64,000 nt of DNA from NCBI GenBank assembly GCA_937876985.1, contig CALEFT010000027.1, forward strand, positions 1-64,000, written 5' to 3'. The stretch is from an uncultured Clostridia bacterium (GTDB lineage Bacteria > Bacillota > Clostridia > Saccharofermentanales > Saccharofermentanaceae). The notes under the pieces are model-generated. The model saw only the letters and a list, made by a program, of their open reading frames with translations. It was not told the origin of the DNA and searched no databases. The translations under genes and the position numbers were made by a program. This document shows, one piece after another, positions 1 through 7,391 of this stretch. How positions within the stretch are numbered: the first letter of the stretch is position 1; each line of letters starts with the position of its first letter.

Positions 1-10
1 TTTCCATACT

Positions 11-54
11 AATAGAAATACCCACACTCATAAATGAGTATGGGTATTTCTATT
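11..54. terminator. Long perfect-looking hairpin, probably a bidirectional terminator
   Basis: Two 21-base arms (11-31 and 34-54) are complementary except at one position and are separated by a 2-base loop. The arms begin with AATAGAAATACCC. It lies downstream of the leftward ATPase gene and at the window edge, so it could end that transcript or one coming from outside. The unusual stem length would also fit a small palindromic repeat, which cannot be judged from one copy. Confidence 0.55.
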
Positions 55-122
55 GTGTATTAGTTCTATATCCGATATATAGCGTATTAGGAAGGTGACG
101 AACGGTCACGCGCTATCTTGCT

Positions 123-1418
123 TTACTCTGCTGATTCAAACCATTCGCTGACCAAATATAGCGGAATATTAACCATCCATTCCTGTTCTCTATAATCAGC
201 CATAGAAAATCTAACCGGTCTTAAACTGTTATTTTCATCATATGTTAACTTTAAACTCTTAGCGCGCAAGTTTTCTTCGGCTTTTACTTCGATCGGATAA
301 ACATAGTATTTTTGAATGATAAAATCCAGTTCAAGTTCCGATCGTTCTTTGGAGTAATAATATATTTTTCTATCTGTCGACTTCAGTTCTTGTAATACAT
401 ACTGCTCAGTAAAAGCACCTTTATATTCTGTAAACGCTGTATTGTTAACTAAAACATCTTTTGAATCTACATCAGACAGTGCACCAAGCAACCCAAGATC
501 CAACATGAACAGTTTAAATGCTCCCGGATCCTCATAAAACTTTAAGGGCTTATCTGCCTTTGATACTCGAAGGACCTTATATACTAGACCCGCATCAACA
601 AGCCACTGGATAGCATTTTCGAATTCCTTAGCACGACCGCCTCTTTTTACAGCGCTATAGATAAATTTTTTATTCTCCTTTGCGAGTTGTGCAGGAATAG
701 AGTCCCATACCATATTTACTTTAGGAAGGATATCCGCAGGAACATGTTTGGAGAAATCACGCCTGTAATCTGACAGGATCTGATCTTGTATCCTTCTAAC
801 CTTAATGATATCCTGCTCATCAACATAAGACTTAACAACAGCCGGCATTCCGCCAACATAATAATATTGGCGCAACAGTTCAATAAAAGTCGGTGATAAA
901 GAAGACAGTTCATTCCATCGATGTGATTCCATGTTATCAATAAGGATCTCCTTACCAAGCGCCATTAAGAATTCCTTAAATGAAAGCGGATAAAGATCAA
1001 TCTTATCAACTTTACCAACCGGAAATCCCGTTCCCTGGTGTATACCAATACCGAGCAGACTCCCCGCGACTGCTATATGGTATTCTGGGGCATTTTCACA
1101 AAAGTATTTAAGCGCGGTCAATCCCAGAGGAACTTCTTGTATTTCATCCAATATAACAAGAGTCCTGCCAGGCTTGACTGCCACACCGGAAATGGCAGAA
1201 AACACTCGTACTAATCTTTCTGTGTCAAAGTCAGTAAAAGCCCCCTTTATAGCCTCATCTTCGTCACAGTTTATATATGCAACACTCTCATATTCTTCAG
1301 ATCCGAATTCCTTAAGAAGCCATGTTTTCCCGACCTGTCTGGCGCCATTCAATATAAGAGGTTTTCTATTGTTACTATTCTTCCACTCAACCAGTTTTCC
1401 ATACGCTAATCTATCCAT
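123..1418 (-). CDS. AAA+ ATPase with C-terminal DUF4143 domain
   Basis: A 431-residue protein of the AAA_14/DUF4143 family, common in anaerobic bacteria and archaea and without a firmly established role. The N-terminal AAA+ domain has Walker A GARQVGKT (residues 25-32) and Walker B LVILDE (about 87-92). The C-terminal part carries the ELDFII...YPIEVKA pattern of the nuclease-like DUF4143 fold. Length is normal for the family. The start is set by GGAGG placed 9 bases before ATG. Two 16-base direct repeats lie just upstream. A distant relative of the same architecture is at 19304-20578. It is a single gene with no partner. Family assignment is secure; cellular function is not known. Confidence 0.9.
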   Translation of the reverse strand: MDRLAYGKLVEWKNSNNRKPLILNGARQVGKTWLLKEFGSEEYESVAYINCDEDEAIKGAFTDFDTERLVRVFSAISGVAVKPGRTLVILDEIQEVPLGLTALKYFCENAPEYHIAVAGSLLGIGIHQGTGFPVGKVDKIDLYPLSFKEFLMALGKEILIDNMESHRWNELSSLSPTFIELLRQYYYVGGMPAVVKSYVDEQDIIKVRRIQDQILSDYRRDFSKHVPADILPKVNMVWDSIPAQLAKENKKFIYSAVKRGGRAKEFENAIQWLVDAGLVYKVLRVSKADKPLKFYEDPGAFKLFMLDLGLLGALSDVDSKDVLVNNTAFTEYKGAFTEQYVLQELKSTDRKIYYYSKERSELELDFIIQKYYVYPIEVKAEENLRAKSLKLTYDENNSLRPVRFSMADYREQEWMVNIPLYLVSEWFESAE

Positions 1419-1441
1419 AGTATCGCCTCCTTACTATGATT

Positions 1442-1489
1442 TTACATTTTTTCGGACGAAAATACAAATGATATTACATTTTTTCGGAC
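1442..1489 (-). repeat. Paired 16-base direct repeats before the DUF4143 ATPase
   Basis: The sequence TTACATTTTTTCGGAC occurs at 1442-1457 and again at 1474-1489, a period of 32 bases (about three helical turns), 24-71 bases upstream of the ATPase start codon. Position and spacing suggest an operator for a dimeric or multimeric regulator. A similar pair with the same TTTTTCGG core precedes the second ATPase at 20578. Confidence 0.55.
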
Positions 1490-1564
1490 TAACTTTTGAC
1501 ATTGATTACCACAAATACAGACGAACATCTGTGATTCCTTATACATCGACAGTTGATCTACGGC

Positions 1565-1597
1565 AATAAAAAACCCGTAAACACTAAGTCTACGGGT
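1565..1597 (-). terminator. Terminator of the tRNA-Ser(GCU) transcript
   Basis: On the minus strand the stem ACCCGTA / TACGGGT is followed by a run of T, starting 4 bases past the tRNA CCA end. Confidence 0.85.
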
Positions 1598-1600
1598 CAT

Positions 1601-1691
1601 TGGCGGAGAAGGAGGGATTCGAACCCTCGCACGAGTTGCCCCGCCTAAAGCTTTAGCAAAGCCTCCCCTTCGGCCTCTTGGGTACTTCTCC
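1601..1691 (-). tRNA. tRNA-Ser (anticodon GCU)
   Basis: Class II tRNA of 91 bases with encoded CCA. The acceptor stem GGAGAAG pairs with CTTCTCC. The anticodon stem AGGCT/AGCTT holds loop TTGCTAA, giving anticodon GCT (codons AGC/AGU). A long variable arm and the T-loop GGTTCGAATCC are present. Confidence 0.95.
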
Positions 1692-1783
1692 AAATGCATT
1701 GCATATTGTAACACATCACCTTCAAAATATCTAGATGTGAAATATGCAATCCACAAAAAATCAAAAACAAGCTCAAAAGCCCA

Positions 1784-2542
1784 TCAAATAAGCTTTGTCG
1801 AGCCACAATACGGACAATGCGCCATCGTCTCATCAGAATTCACGTGCAAAATCGCGCCACACCCCTCGCAAGACAGATTGACCTCTTCCTTCACTCTGAA
1901 ATCCTTGCCCGTTCTATCCGACACATACTGACGAACACGCTTAATCGCCTTAGCCTCCATCTCGCTAAGCGCACCATCAACATTGCCCATCTCCTCAATA
2001 ATCGCAATAAAAGAACTCAAATCGTCCTCATTAATCCCAAGCAAATAATTCTCAAAGAACACGAAGCTCGAACCCTCATGATTGCAAATCTTACGCGCCT
2101 CATTATGCAAAATCTTGCTCGTATCATGCTGCAAAATCTGCTCAACCATCGTCTTAATCTCCGCACGCTCCGCATCATTCACATTCCCGTCAGCCCTCGA
2201 GATATAAACACAAATCGCCAGCTTCGCGAGAAGCAGCTTGTTCTCATAAACCGCAAGCGGATTCTTCGTCGTCTTCTTCACCGTCTGACCAGCCATCTGC
2301 TCGCTATCATAAGGATTATTCCCAGCAAAAGTAAACTCGCCCACAGCCCCTCTGAAAGCCTTGCGCGCCGCGTCCTCCGCCGTCATCTGTACATTCCTGC
2401 CAACCTGCTCTAGAATCCTTCGCTGCGTAGCATCAACCTTATCCACCACATGGTTCGAGATAACCTCCGACGCCACCTTCGCCCCTATCGTCAACGCCGC
2501 ACCCGTTAGCGCCGTCCTCATAAGTCTCTTTCCAAATCCCAT
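1784..2542 (-). CDS. TerB-like domain protein with C-terminal zinc ribbon
   Basis: A 252-residue protein. The N-terminus has a short hydrophobic stretch (about residues 9-27) that may anchor it or be amphipathic. The middle (about 105-220) resembles the TerB/DUF533 helical domain, with the phrase ISRADGNVNDAERAEI typical of that fold. The C-terminus has CEGC and CPYC, spaced as a zinc ribbon. TerB domains are usually scaffold or metal-related and are often coupled with stress modules, but no ter operon is present here. The ATG follows a GGAGG-type site. It stands alone, downstream of the lipoprotein gene and separated from it by a terminator. The specific function is unknown. Confidence 0.7.
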   Translation of the reverse strand: MGFGKRLMRTALTGAALTIGAKVASEVISNHVVDKVDATQRRILEQVGRNVQMTAEDAARKAFRGAVGEFTFAGNNPYDSEQMAGQTVKKTTKNPLAVYENKLLLAKLAICVYISRADGNVNDAERAEIKTMVEQILQHDTSKILHNEARKICNHEGSSFVFFENYLLGINEDDLSSFIAIIEEMGNVDGALSEMEAKAIKRVRQYVSDRTGKDFRVKEEVNLSCEGCGAILHVNSDETMAHCPYCGSTKLI

Positions 2543-2595
2543 ATTCCCCTCCTACTACTATCAAAATCGGAAATCAGAATCCGCCATCATTATAC

Positions 2596-2622
2596 CATCT
2601 TCCGCCCCCCTCGAAAAGCAAG
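2596..2622. repeat. 27-base repeat, copy 1
   Basis: The 27 bases starting CATCTTCCGCCCCCC and ending CGAAAAGCAAG are repeated exactly at 18021-18047, also between genes. In this copy the end forms part of the terminator of the adjacent lipoprotein gene. Confidence 0.75.
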
Positions 2623-2655
2623 AGGCGTGTCCGCTCACCGCGCCCACGCCCCTCT
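2612..2655 (-). terminator. Terminator of the lgt-lipoprotein transcript
   Basis: Minus-strand stem AGAGGGGCGTG ... CACGCCTCT followed by TGCTTTTCG, 26 bases past the lipoprotein stop codon. Confidence 0.7.
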
Positions 2656-2680
2656 TTCCAACTTTTTACAAAAAGGTTTT

Positions 2681-3478
2681 TTAGAATACTACACTTGCCA
2701 TTCTCTCAGTACATCTTACTGTTACTTCTGTAAAATACTCAAGTTCTGCCTCTGTCATGTTCGATGTATCATAGTTATCAATCATGTTGGAATATTCTTC
2801 CATTTCACTCATCATTTCTAGATAATCATCAGCCATACTAATAGCATTCATTGGATCTGCCATATAAGCCTCGAAGAAATCTACATATGAATCAACAAAA
2901 TTCTCATAAGAAGTTAGCATTTCAACCAGTTCAGGATCAAGATCATCACCCTCAGAAGCTGCGTCTGTGGCTGCTTCTGTATTTGTCTCTGTTCCACTTG
3001 CAGAGTCTGCCTGCTCCGTGTCTTCCTGGTTAGAGCCTGCATCAATTCCTATGTGTTCTTCTATCAAAGCATTACATGCTTCAACATCTAAGTGCTCTGT
3101 TTCGTCTGAAACTCTAATGTACTCTTCTGCATCCCACATGATTGCTTCTAGACCTCTAGCCTCAAGTGTAAAGCTTTCTACACCATTGCTCATGTCAGCG
3201 TACACTGAATATCCAGGAATTCCTAGCATCGACATCATCTGCACTCTTAATTCGTCTGCATTCTTGTTATATCCCCAAGTATTACCTTGAGAAACTTCTG
3301 TTAATCCAATGTAATAATAGTCTGCGTCTCCTCCTTCGAAAAGAACTAATACGCTTCCATTCTTACCGCAATATGTTCCTACAATCTTGTCCTGCATTTT
3401 TGTACATCCAACAACCATGCTTCCAAACAAGCACAAAGCCAAAACTACTACTACAATATTTCTTATTTTATTTCTCAT
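2681..3478 (-). CDS. Lipoprotein with C-terminal DUF6591-like region
   Basis: A 265-residue secreted lipoprotein. The signal peptide MRNKIRN plus a hydrophobic core ends in the lipobox SMVVGC, so lipidation is expected at the Cys near residue 25. An acidic Ser/Thr linker (about 150-180) leads to a helical C-terminal region (LDPELVEMLTSYENFVDSYV...) resembling DUF6591. An in-frame ATG 15 bases upstream exists, but GGAGG lies inside that extension, so the downstream ATG at 3478 is chosen. The start overlaps the end of lgt by 11 bases, which implies translational coupling to the enzyme that lipidates it. The ligand is unknown. Confidence 0.8.
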   Translation of the reverse strand: MRNKIRNIVVVVLALCLFGSMVVGCTKMQDKIVGTYCGKNGSVLVLFEGGDADYYYIGLTEVSQGNTWGYNKNADELRVQMMSMLGIPGYSVYADMSNGVESFTLEARGLEAIMWDAEEYIRVSDETEHLDVEACNALIEEHIGIDAGSNQEDTEQADSASGTETNTEAATDAASEGDDLDPELVEMLTSYENFVDSYVDFFEAYMADPMNAISMADDYLEMMSEMEEYSNMIDNYDTSNMTEAELEYFTEVTVRCTERMASVVF

Positions 3479-4253
3479 CGAGATTACCTCCATTTTTATA
3501 ATTCTTTTTCTTATCGATTATCATCACCATCAAAACTACAATCACTATTAACAAGCTAATAATTTGACTCGTCGACAGGCCCAATACAAAACCCCTATAC
3601 TCATCACCTCTAAAAAACTCATCAATAAATCTCATAGTTGCATATGAGAGTAGATAAATCGTTAATAATTTTCCTTGGAATTTTCCTTTTCGATATAGAT
3701 GGAAAAGAACTAAGAACAAAATTAGATTTCCAAGTGCTTCTACAAGCTGTATTGGAAATCTTCTTACTCCGTTTGCCATAGCAATCGCTGAATGCTGATA
3801 AATAATACCGACTGAACTTTCTATTCCATAGCAACAGCCTGACAAAAAGCAACCTATTCGTCCAAAGACATGGAAAAGCGGTATAAACAACGCTCCATTA
3901 TCAGAATATTTCTTATAATCCTGTGAAGTTACTTTGCAATAAATCCACGCTGACAACAAACCTCCAAGCATTCCACCATAGAAAACACTTCCTGCAAACA
4001 AATTAATTAAAGTAACAATGTTAAATTCATTGCTAAACAACCGAATCAAATATTGTAGATTAGTTAATCCGTACAGAAGATGACCACCTAAGAACGCTCC
4101 AGGCGCACTCCATAGTAGAATATCTAACAGGTCATTTTCTTTTTCTTTATCAACACTTTTGAGTGTTACTATTCCCGAAACGAATATTCCAACAATTACA
4201 CAGATTAGATATGCACTAATCTCTCTATCAATAATTGTAAAATTAGGAATCAT
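3468..4253 (-). CDS. lgt: Prolipoprotein diacylglyceryl transferase
   Basis: Lgt transfers diacylglycerol from phosphatidylglycerol to the lipobox cysteine of prolipoproteins in the membrane. The 261-residue protein is multi-pass and contains the family signature HVFGRIGCFLSGCCYG, followed by QLVEALGN and a C-terminal RFIDEFFRGDEYRG segment. The ATG at 4253 is preceded by AAAGGAG; a longer reading frame lacks a ribosome site. An intrinsic terminator ends immediately before the ribosome site, so transcription from the upstream DUF4190 gene would reach lgt only by read-through. It overlaps the downstream lipoprotein gene. Confidence 0.95.
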   Translation of the reverse strand: MIPNFTIIDREISAYLICVIVGIFVSGIVTLKSVDKEKENDLLDILLWSAPGAFLGGHLLYGLTNLQYLIRLFSNEFNIVTLINLFAGSVFYGGMLGGLLSAWIYCKVTSQDYKKYSDNGALFIPLFHVFGRIGCFLSGCCYGIESSVGIIYQHSAIAMANGVRRFPIQLVEALGNLILFLVLFHLYRKGKFQGKLLTIYLLSYATMRFIDEFFRGDEYRGFVLGLSTSQIISLLIVIVVLMVMIIDKKKNYKNGGNLDEK

Positions 4254-4266
4254 TATTTCTCCTTTG

Positions 4267-4303
4267 TATAAAAAGGTGGGCATTTCTATATAAATGCCCA
4301 CCT
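4267..4303 (-). terminator. Terminator between the DUF4190 gene and lgt
   Basis: Minus-strand hairpin AGGTGGGCATTT / AAATGCCCACCT followed by TTTTT, placed between the DUF4190 stop and the lgt ribosome site. It can end the upstream transcript or throttle lgt. Confidence 0.85.
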
Positions 4304-4315
4304 AATCATTACAAA

Positions 4316-4624
4316 TTATGCTGAATATGCATTTGCACTTGCAGCAGCATCAAGTCCTTCAACAGCACCTACACATACAAGTGCACAAAGGATACTTATT
4401 CCACAGAATACTGTTCCAATAATTCCTAGAACAAGACCAGCTGTAGCTAGACCACCACCGCTGCATCCTTCAGCTGCTTTCTTTCTTCCCTTAGCACCAA
4501 GTACAATTCCTACGATTGTAAGAATAATTGCAAAATACTTAACTACAGGAATAAAAGAGCCAATAAGACCAATCAATGCACATACAAATGATCCAATTGC
4601 AAATCCATTCTTTTTGTTATCCAT
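4316..4624 (-). CDS. Small DUF4190 membrane protein
   Basis: A 102-residue protein with two hydrophobic hairpins (about residues 9-45 and 58-92) separated by a basic loop GAKGRKKAAEG, the pattern of DUF4190 and related small membrane proteins. The second helix pair is Gly- and Cys-rich. The function of the family is not known. The start is fixed by AGGAGG 6 bases before ATG at 4624; the longer frame lacks such a site. It is upstream of lgt but separated by a strong terminator. Confidence 0.75.
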   Translation of the reverse strand: MDNKKNGFAIGSFVCALIGLIGSFIPVVKYFAIILTIVGIVLGAKGRKKAAEGCSGGGLATAGLVLGIIGTVFCGISILCALVCVGAVEGLDAAASANAYSA

Positions 4625-4818
4625 AACTGCCTCCTTTTTTTGGCAACTAATGTAGAGTTTTCTTGTCACATATTGTGTAGTAAAATATCTCAAGATAGAT
4701 TAAGTTTTTCATTGAATTTAATTGTATCTAAGAAGGAAATTTGTCTGGCAACTAAATCCTAATTTTCTTTACAAAAACTATCTTTACATTATTTTTACAT
4801 TTTATGCGTGTCATTTTC

Positions 4819-5412
4819 TCATCCGTCATTCTTCACCCAGTTTCGAAAACTAGTGTGCGATATACCAAGTGCATATGCAGCTTGTCTTGTTGATATTTTT
4901 CCAGCAAGCCATGCTTCCTTATACTCCTGATAATTTTGTGGCCTATCCATAGCCTTTCTTCCGAAGTGCACGCCTCTGCTTTTCGCAGCAGCAATACCTT
5001 CCTTCTGACGTTGCAATATCATCTCGCGCTCCGTCTGTGCCACATACGATAGCAGCTGTAAGACAATATCCGCGATAAGCGTGCCCGTTAAGTCTTTTCC
5101 TTGTCTAGTGTCGAGTAGCGGCATATCCAAAACAACGATTCCGACACGAATCTCTTTTGTTAGAATCTGCCACTGCTTAATAATCTCATCGTAATTTCTA
5201 CCGAGGCGATCAATACTCTTGATTACAAGCGTATCTCCCTCCTTCAAAATCTTGATAAGACACCTGTACCCAGGTCTTTCAAAATTCTTTCCAGATTGTT
5301 CGTCGCAGATAATATTCTTACGTTCCACGCCATACTGCGTCAGCGCAATTATCTGTCTCGCTCCATTCTGGTCTCGAGTCGAAACTCGAGTGTAACCATA
5401 AACTTTTGCCAT
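4819..5412 (-). CDS. Serine recombinase (resolvase/invertase family)
   Basis: A 197-residue serine site-specific recombinase. The N-terminal catalytic domain begins MAKVYGYTRVSTRDQ, where the Ser of RVS (residue 10) is the nucleophile, followed by IDRLGRNYDEI and the E-helix region QTEREMILQRQKEGIAAAKSRG. The C-terminal helix-turn-helix (about 160-195) binds DNA. Size matches small resolvases/invertases rather than large integrases. AAGGAGG before the ATG at 5412 fixes the start. About 100 bases upstream is an 11-bp inverted repeat that may be its site or a regulatory hairpin. No transposase is next to it, so it may be a relic of a mobile element. Confidence 0.9.
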   Translation of the reverse strand: MAKVYGYTRVSTRDQNGARQIIALTQYGVERKNIICDEQSGKNFERPGYRCLIKILKEGDTLVIKSIDRLGRNYDEIIKQWQILTKEIRVGIVVLDMPLLDTRQGKDLTGTLIADIVLQLLSYVAQTEREMILQRQKEGIAAAKSRGVHFGRKAMDRPQNYQEYKEAWLAGKISTRQAAYALGISHTSFRNWVKNDG

Positions 5413-5510
5413 ATAAATTTCCTCCTTAAATGACATTCCTACATTTATATCATTGATTCGAAAATTCATTTCTGGCAAATCACGAAGTATTTTTTCCGCG
5501 CATAAATTTA

Positions 5511-5550
5511 CCTCCATAGTGTGATGAACATTTCGTTCTCACTATGGAGG
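5511..5550. promoter_or_regulatory. Inverted repeat upstream of the serine recombinase
   Basis: CCTCCATAGTG (5511-5521) and CACTATGGAGG (5540-5550) form a perfect 11-bp inverted repeat with an 18-base loop, followed on the plus strand by CTGTTTTTT. On the recombinase (minus) strand the GGAGG of the hairpin lies 7 bases before an ATG that opens a 7-codon reading frame, and the surroundings resemble the recombinase's own initiation site. It could be a terminator, a ribosome-site-masking hairpin, or a recombination site. Confidence 0.5.
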
Positions 5551-5634
5551 CTGTTTTTTATGCGGATTATTTATTATTCACTATTTGCAACTTTTTTCAT
5601 AATTATGTTAGTTTATAAAAGCAATATTTATAAA

Positions 5635-5667
5635 ATGGATGATAGATATATGCTTAATTTAAGCTAA
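5635..5667 (+). pseudogene. Truncated start of a paralogue of the 18211 membrane gene
   Basis: About 75 bases around this short frame (roughly 5595-5665) match the promoter, ribosome site and first codons of the gene at 18211: both have a CATAANTATG...GATAGATATATG...TTAA context. Here the frame ends after MLNLS at TAA. It looks like a leftover 5' end of a duplicated gene, now upstream of the unrelated gene at 5760. Confidence 0.5.
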
Positions 5668-5759
5668 CTATCTCACTTGACTTTGCTTCTCATGGACTTT
5701 AATGTGATAAAATCTATGTGGGCAACACTTTTACTTTACTAAGTGGCAAGAGGTTTATT

Positions 5760-6140
5760 ATGGGAGAATACAGAAAATACAACAAAAACAGTATAGAAAT
5801 GATTATTATTAAACAGAAGAACGAAGCTTTTCACAAAAGAGTAGACATTTTCTACAAATGCTTGTTCTCGACACTTGGTATATGGTTTGTTCTAACAATC
5901 ATTTCTTGCATCCTAGCGTATTACGATTTGTTCCTGGTAAACATTTCTACCTTTAGTCTTGCTCTCATATTTCTATTTGTTCTTTCTGTAATTATCTGTG
6001 TAATGGTGCTTGCTAGCTATTTTGTTTTCACTTGTCCTCACTGCCACAACTCAATCCACAAACTCCCAGAATTTAAGGTTTGTCCATACTGTGTGACGAG
6101 ACTAGCACTTGATGAAGACGACAATAAGTCAGGCAATTAA
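5760..6140 (+). CDS. Small membrane protein with zinc-ribbon tail
   Basis: A 126-residue protein of unrecognised family. It has a basic, Asn-rich N-terminus, two membrane segments (about residues 32-55 and 65-92), and a C-terminal CPHC...CPYC pair spaced as a zinc ribbon, followed by an acidic tail. The ATG at 5760 has AAGAGG 7 bases upstream; a start 42 bases earlier has no ribosome site. It is transcribed opposite to replication on this arm, with no operon partner. The function is unknown. Confidence 0.65.
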   Translation: MGEYRKYNKNSIEMIIIKQKNEAFHKRVDIFYKCLFSTLGIWFVLTIISCILAYYDLFLVNISTFSLALIFLFVLSVIICVMVLASYFVFTCPHCHNSIHKLPEFKVCPYCVTRLALDEDDNKSGN

Positions 6141-6190
6141 CAATTTTGGACTCGGTACATTGTATCGGGTCCTTATCAAGGTGAATTAGC

Positions 6191-6340
6191 ATGGAACACT
6201 CAACAAAAGCCGTAGATTATTACAACAACAATTTCAATTGCTCGTAGGCCGTGTTCACTTCTTTTGCGACAGAAATGGGCATCGACGAGAAGTTAGCTCT
6301 TCAAATCCTTGACGACATGATATCCGAAGGTCTTTGTTAA
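6191..6340 (+). pseudogene. Fragment of a C_GCAxxG_C_C family protein with in-frame TAG
   Basis: From ATG at 6191 the frame reads MEHSTKAVDYYNNNFNCS, then TAG (6245-6247), then AVFTSFATEMGIDEKLALQ and ends at TAA. This matches the start of the C_GCAxxG_C_C redox-type family, whose members read FNCSQAV here, so TAG replaces the CAG of the conserved Gln. After about 40 codons the match stops and the frame ends within a terminator, so the gene is also truncated: the family is normally about 130-150 residues. Either an ordinary pseudogene or, less likely, a recoded TAG. Confidence 0.65.
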
Positions 6341-6354
6341 GACCTTCTTTTTTG
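6326..6354 (+). terminator. Terminator overlapping the fragment's stop codon
   Basis: GAAGGTCTT TGTT AAGACCTTC followed by TTTTTT. The stop codon of the preceding fragment lies within the loop and stem. Confidence 0.85.
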
Positions 6355-6365
6355 CAACAAATCTA

Positions 6366-7358
6366 TCAGCTAATTGAACTTAAATCCAAATCCTCTAATT
6401 CCGTTCCGCCCCACTCAACAACAGTAAAGCCTTCTCTCTCACTAGGATTCATTACTGTCAAATCCTGCGGCTCAACTTCAATATAGTGGTCAACTCCACA
6501 CCACATCATGAACACTCTAATCACTGTATCCGGTTGCGGCTCGATTTCTAACCCTGCTGCCGCCTCATATGATTCTGTCTGGAAAGATATGTAGTTGTAC
6601 TCATTTGCTTCTAACTGTGGCAACCAATACATGATGAAGCCATTTGCCTCTTCTTCGTTTAATCCCATCTCATTAAGCGAAGTCTCCAAGAACTCAATTG
6701 TATCCTCTCGCGCTACGCAGAATCCTCTGCTAAAATCAGGCTCCATATCTAGTATAGCTTCCCAGAAAAGATACGAATAATGTCTTCCACTACTATCTGT
6801 AAGCACGCCTTCAGGCGTCGCTGTCACATTCCATCCCTCGTTATTCTCTTCTTCGTACAAAGGATATGTTGTTGTCAATTCTCCTTCTAGATCTAGGCTA
6901 ACACTAATTTGTTCGGTCTGCTCAGGATATAGATAGATTATCGGAGCAAATACATGAATTTCAACTCTAGCTTCCGTTATATCTTTTTCTCTAGGGATAC
7001 GTCCAAAATCAAAAATTATCAAAACTGTATATATTAAAATTAGTAATACGCTTATTATTGTCGCTTTTTTTATCTTACGCTTTATGATTAGCTCAACGAT
7101 ATAACATAAACATATTAATCCTAAAGTTATAAATAATCCGCAGTTCACAAAAATATACTTCAAATCTCTTTCAACATTTGAAGGTACTGCCCCACATAAA
7201 TAATAATATTGATAAACGGTCCATAATTGCTTCAAACCTTTTAGTCCCCATAGAACTAGGGATGTTATTACTACAATTATCCTTAGAATAACAACTGTTA
7301 CACTTTTCTTTCTTGTAATAGTAGTTTGTACTTCTTTATTCTCCGTATTCTCTATCAT
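6366..7358 (-). CDS. Membrane protein with extracytoplasmic APIIYLYPE domain (module copy 1)
   Basis: A 330-residue protein of a conserved, uncharacterised family. Three membrane segments lie at about residues 20-45, 65-90 and 98-118. The rest starts with APIIYLYPE and continues with conserved GWNV.ATPEGVLTD.SGR.YSYLFWE, SRGFCV, EANGFIMYWLPQ and a closing GFTVVEWGG, and is probably extracytoplasmic. The protein at 38194 is its paralogue, nearly identical in these motifs. ATG at 7358 is preferred because AGGTG lies 8 bases upstream. It follows the lipoprotein gene at 8033 with a 33-base gap, the same order as in the second copy. No enzymatic motif is recognised. Confidence 0.8.
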   Translation of the reverse strand: MIENTENKEVQTTITRKKSVTVVILRIIVVITSLVLWGLKGLKQLWTVYQYYYLCGAVPSNVERDLKYIFVNCGLFITLGLICLCYIVELIIKRKIKKATIISVLLILIYTVLIIFDFGRIPREKDITEARVEIHVFAPIIYLYPEQTEQISVSLDLEGELTTTYPLYEEENNEGWNVTATPEGVLTDSSGRHYSYLFWEAILDMEPDFSRGFCVAREDTIEFLETSLNEMGLNEEEANGFIMYWLPQLEANEYNYISFQTESYEAAAGLEIEPQPDTVIRVFMMWCGVDHYIEVEPQDLTVMNPSEREGFTVVEWGGTELEDLDLSSIS

Positions 7359-7391
7359 AAGAATCACCTTTTACCCTTATTACTTCTGTAT

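Noticed and set aside
1442..1756. Minus-strand frame across the tRNA-Ser(GCU) gene
   Set aside because: It translates a tRNA gene and its terminator; the tRNA is clear and the frame lacks protein features.
6191..6340. Selenocysteine or pyrrolysine reading of the interrupted short frame
   Set aside because: The codon is TAG, not TGA, so selenocysteine is excluded. The homologous position is Gln and the frame is truncated, so a pyrrolysine claim would be unsupported.
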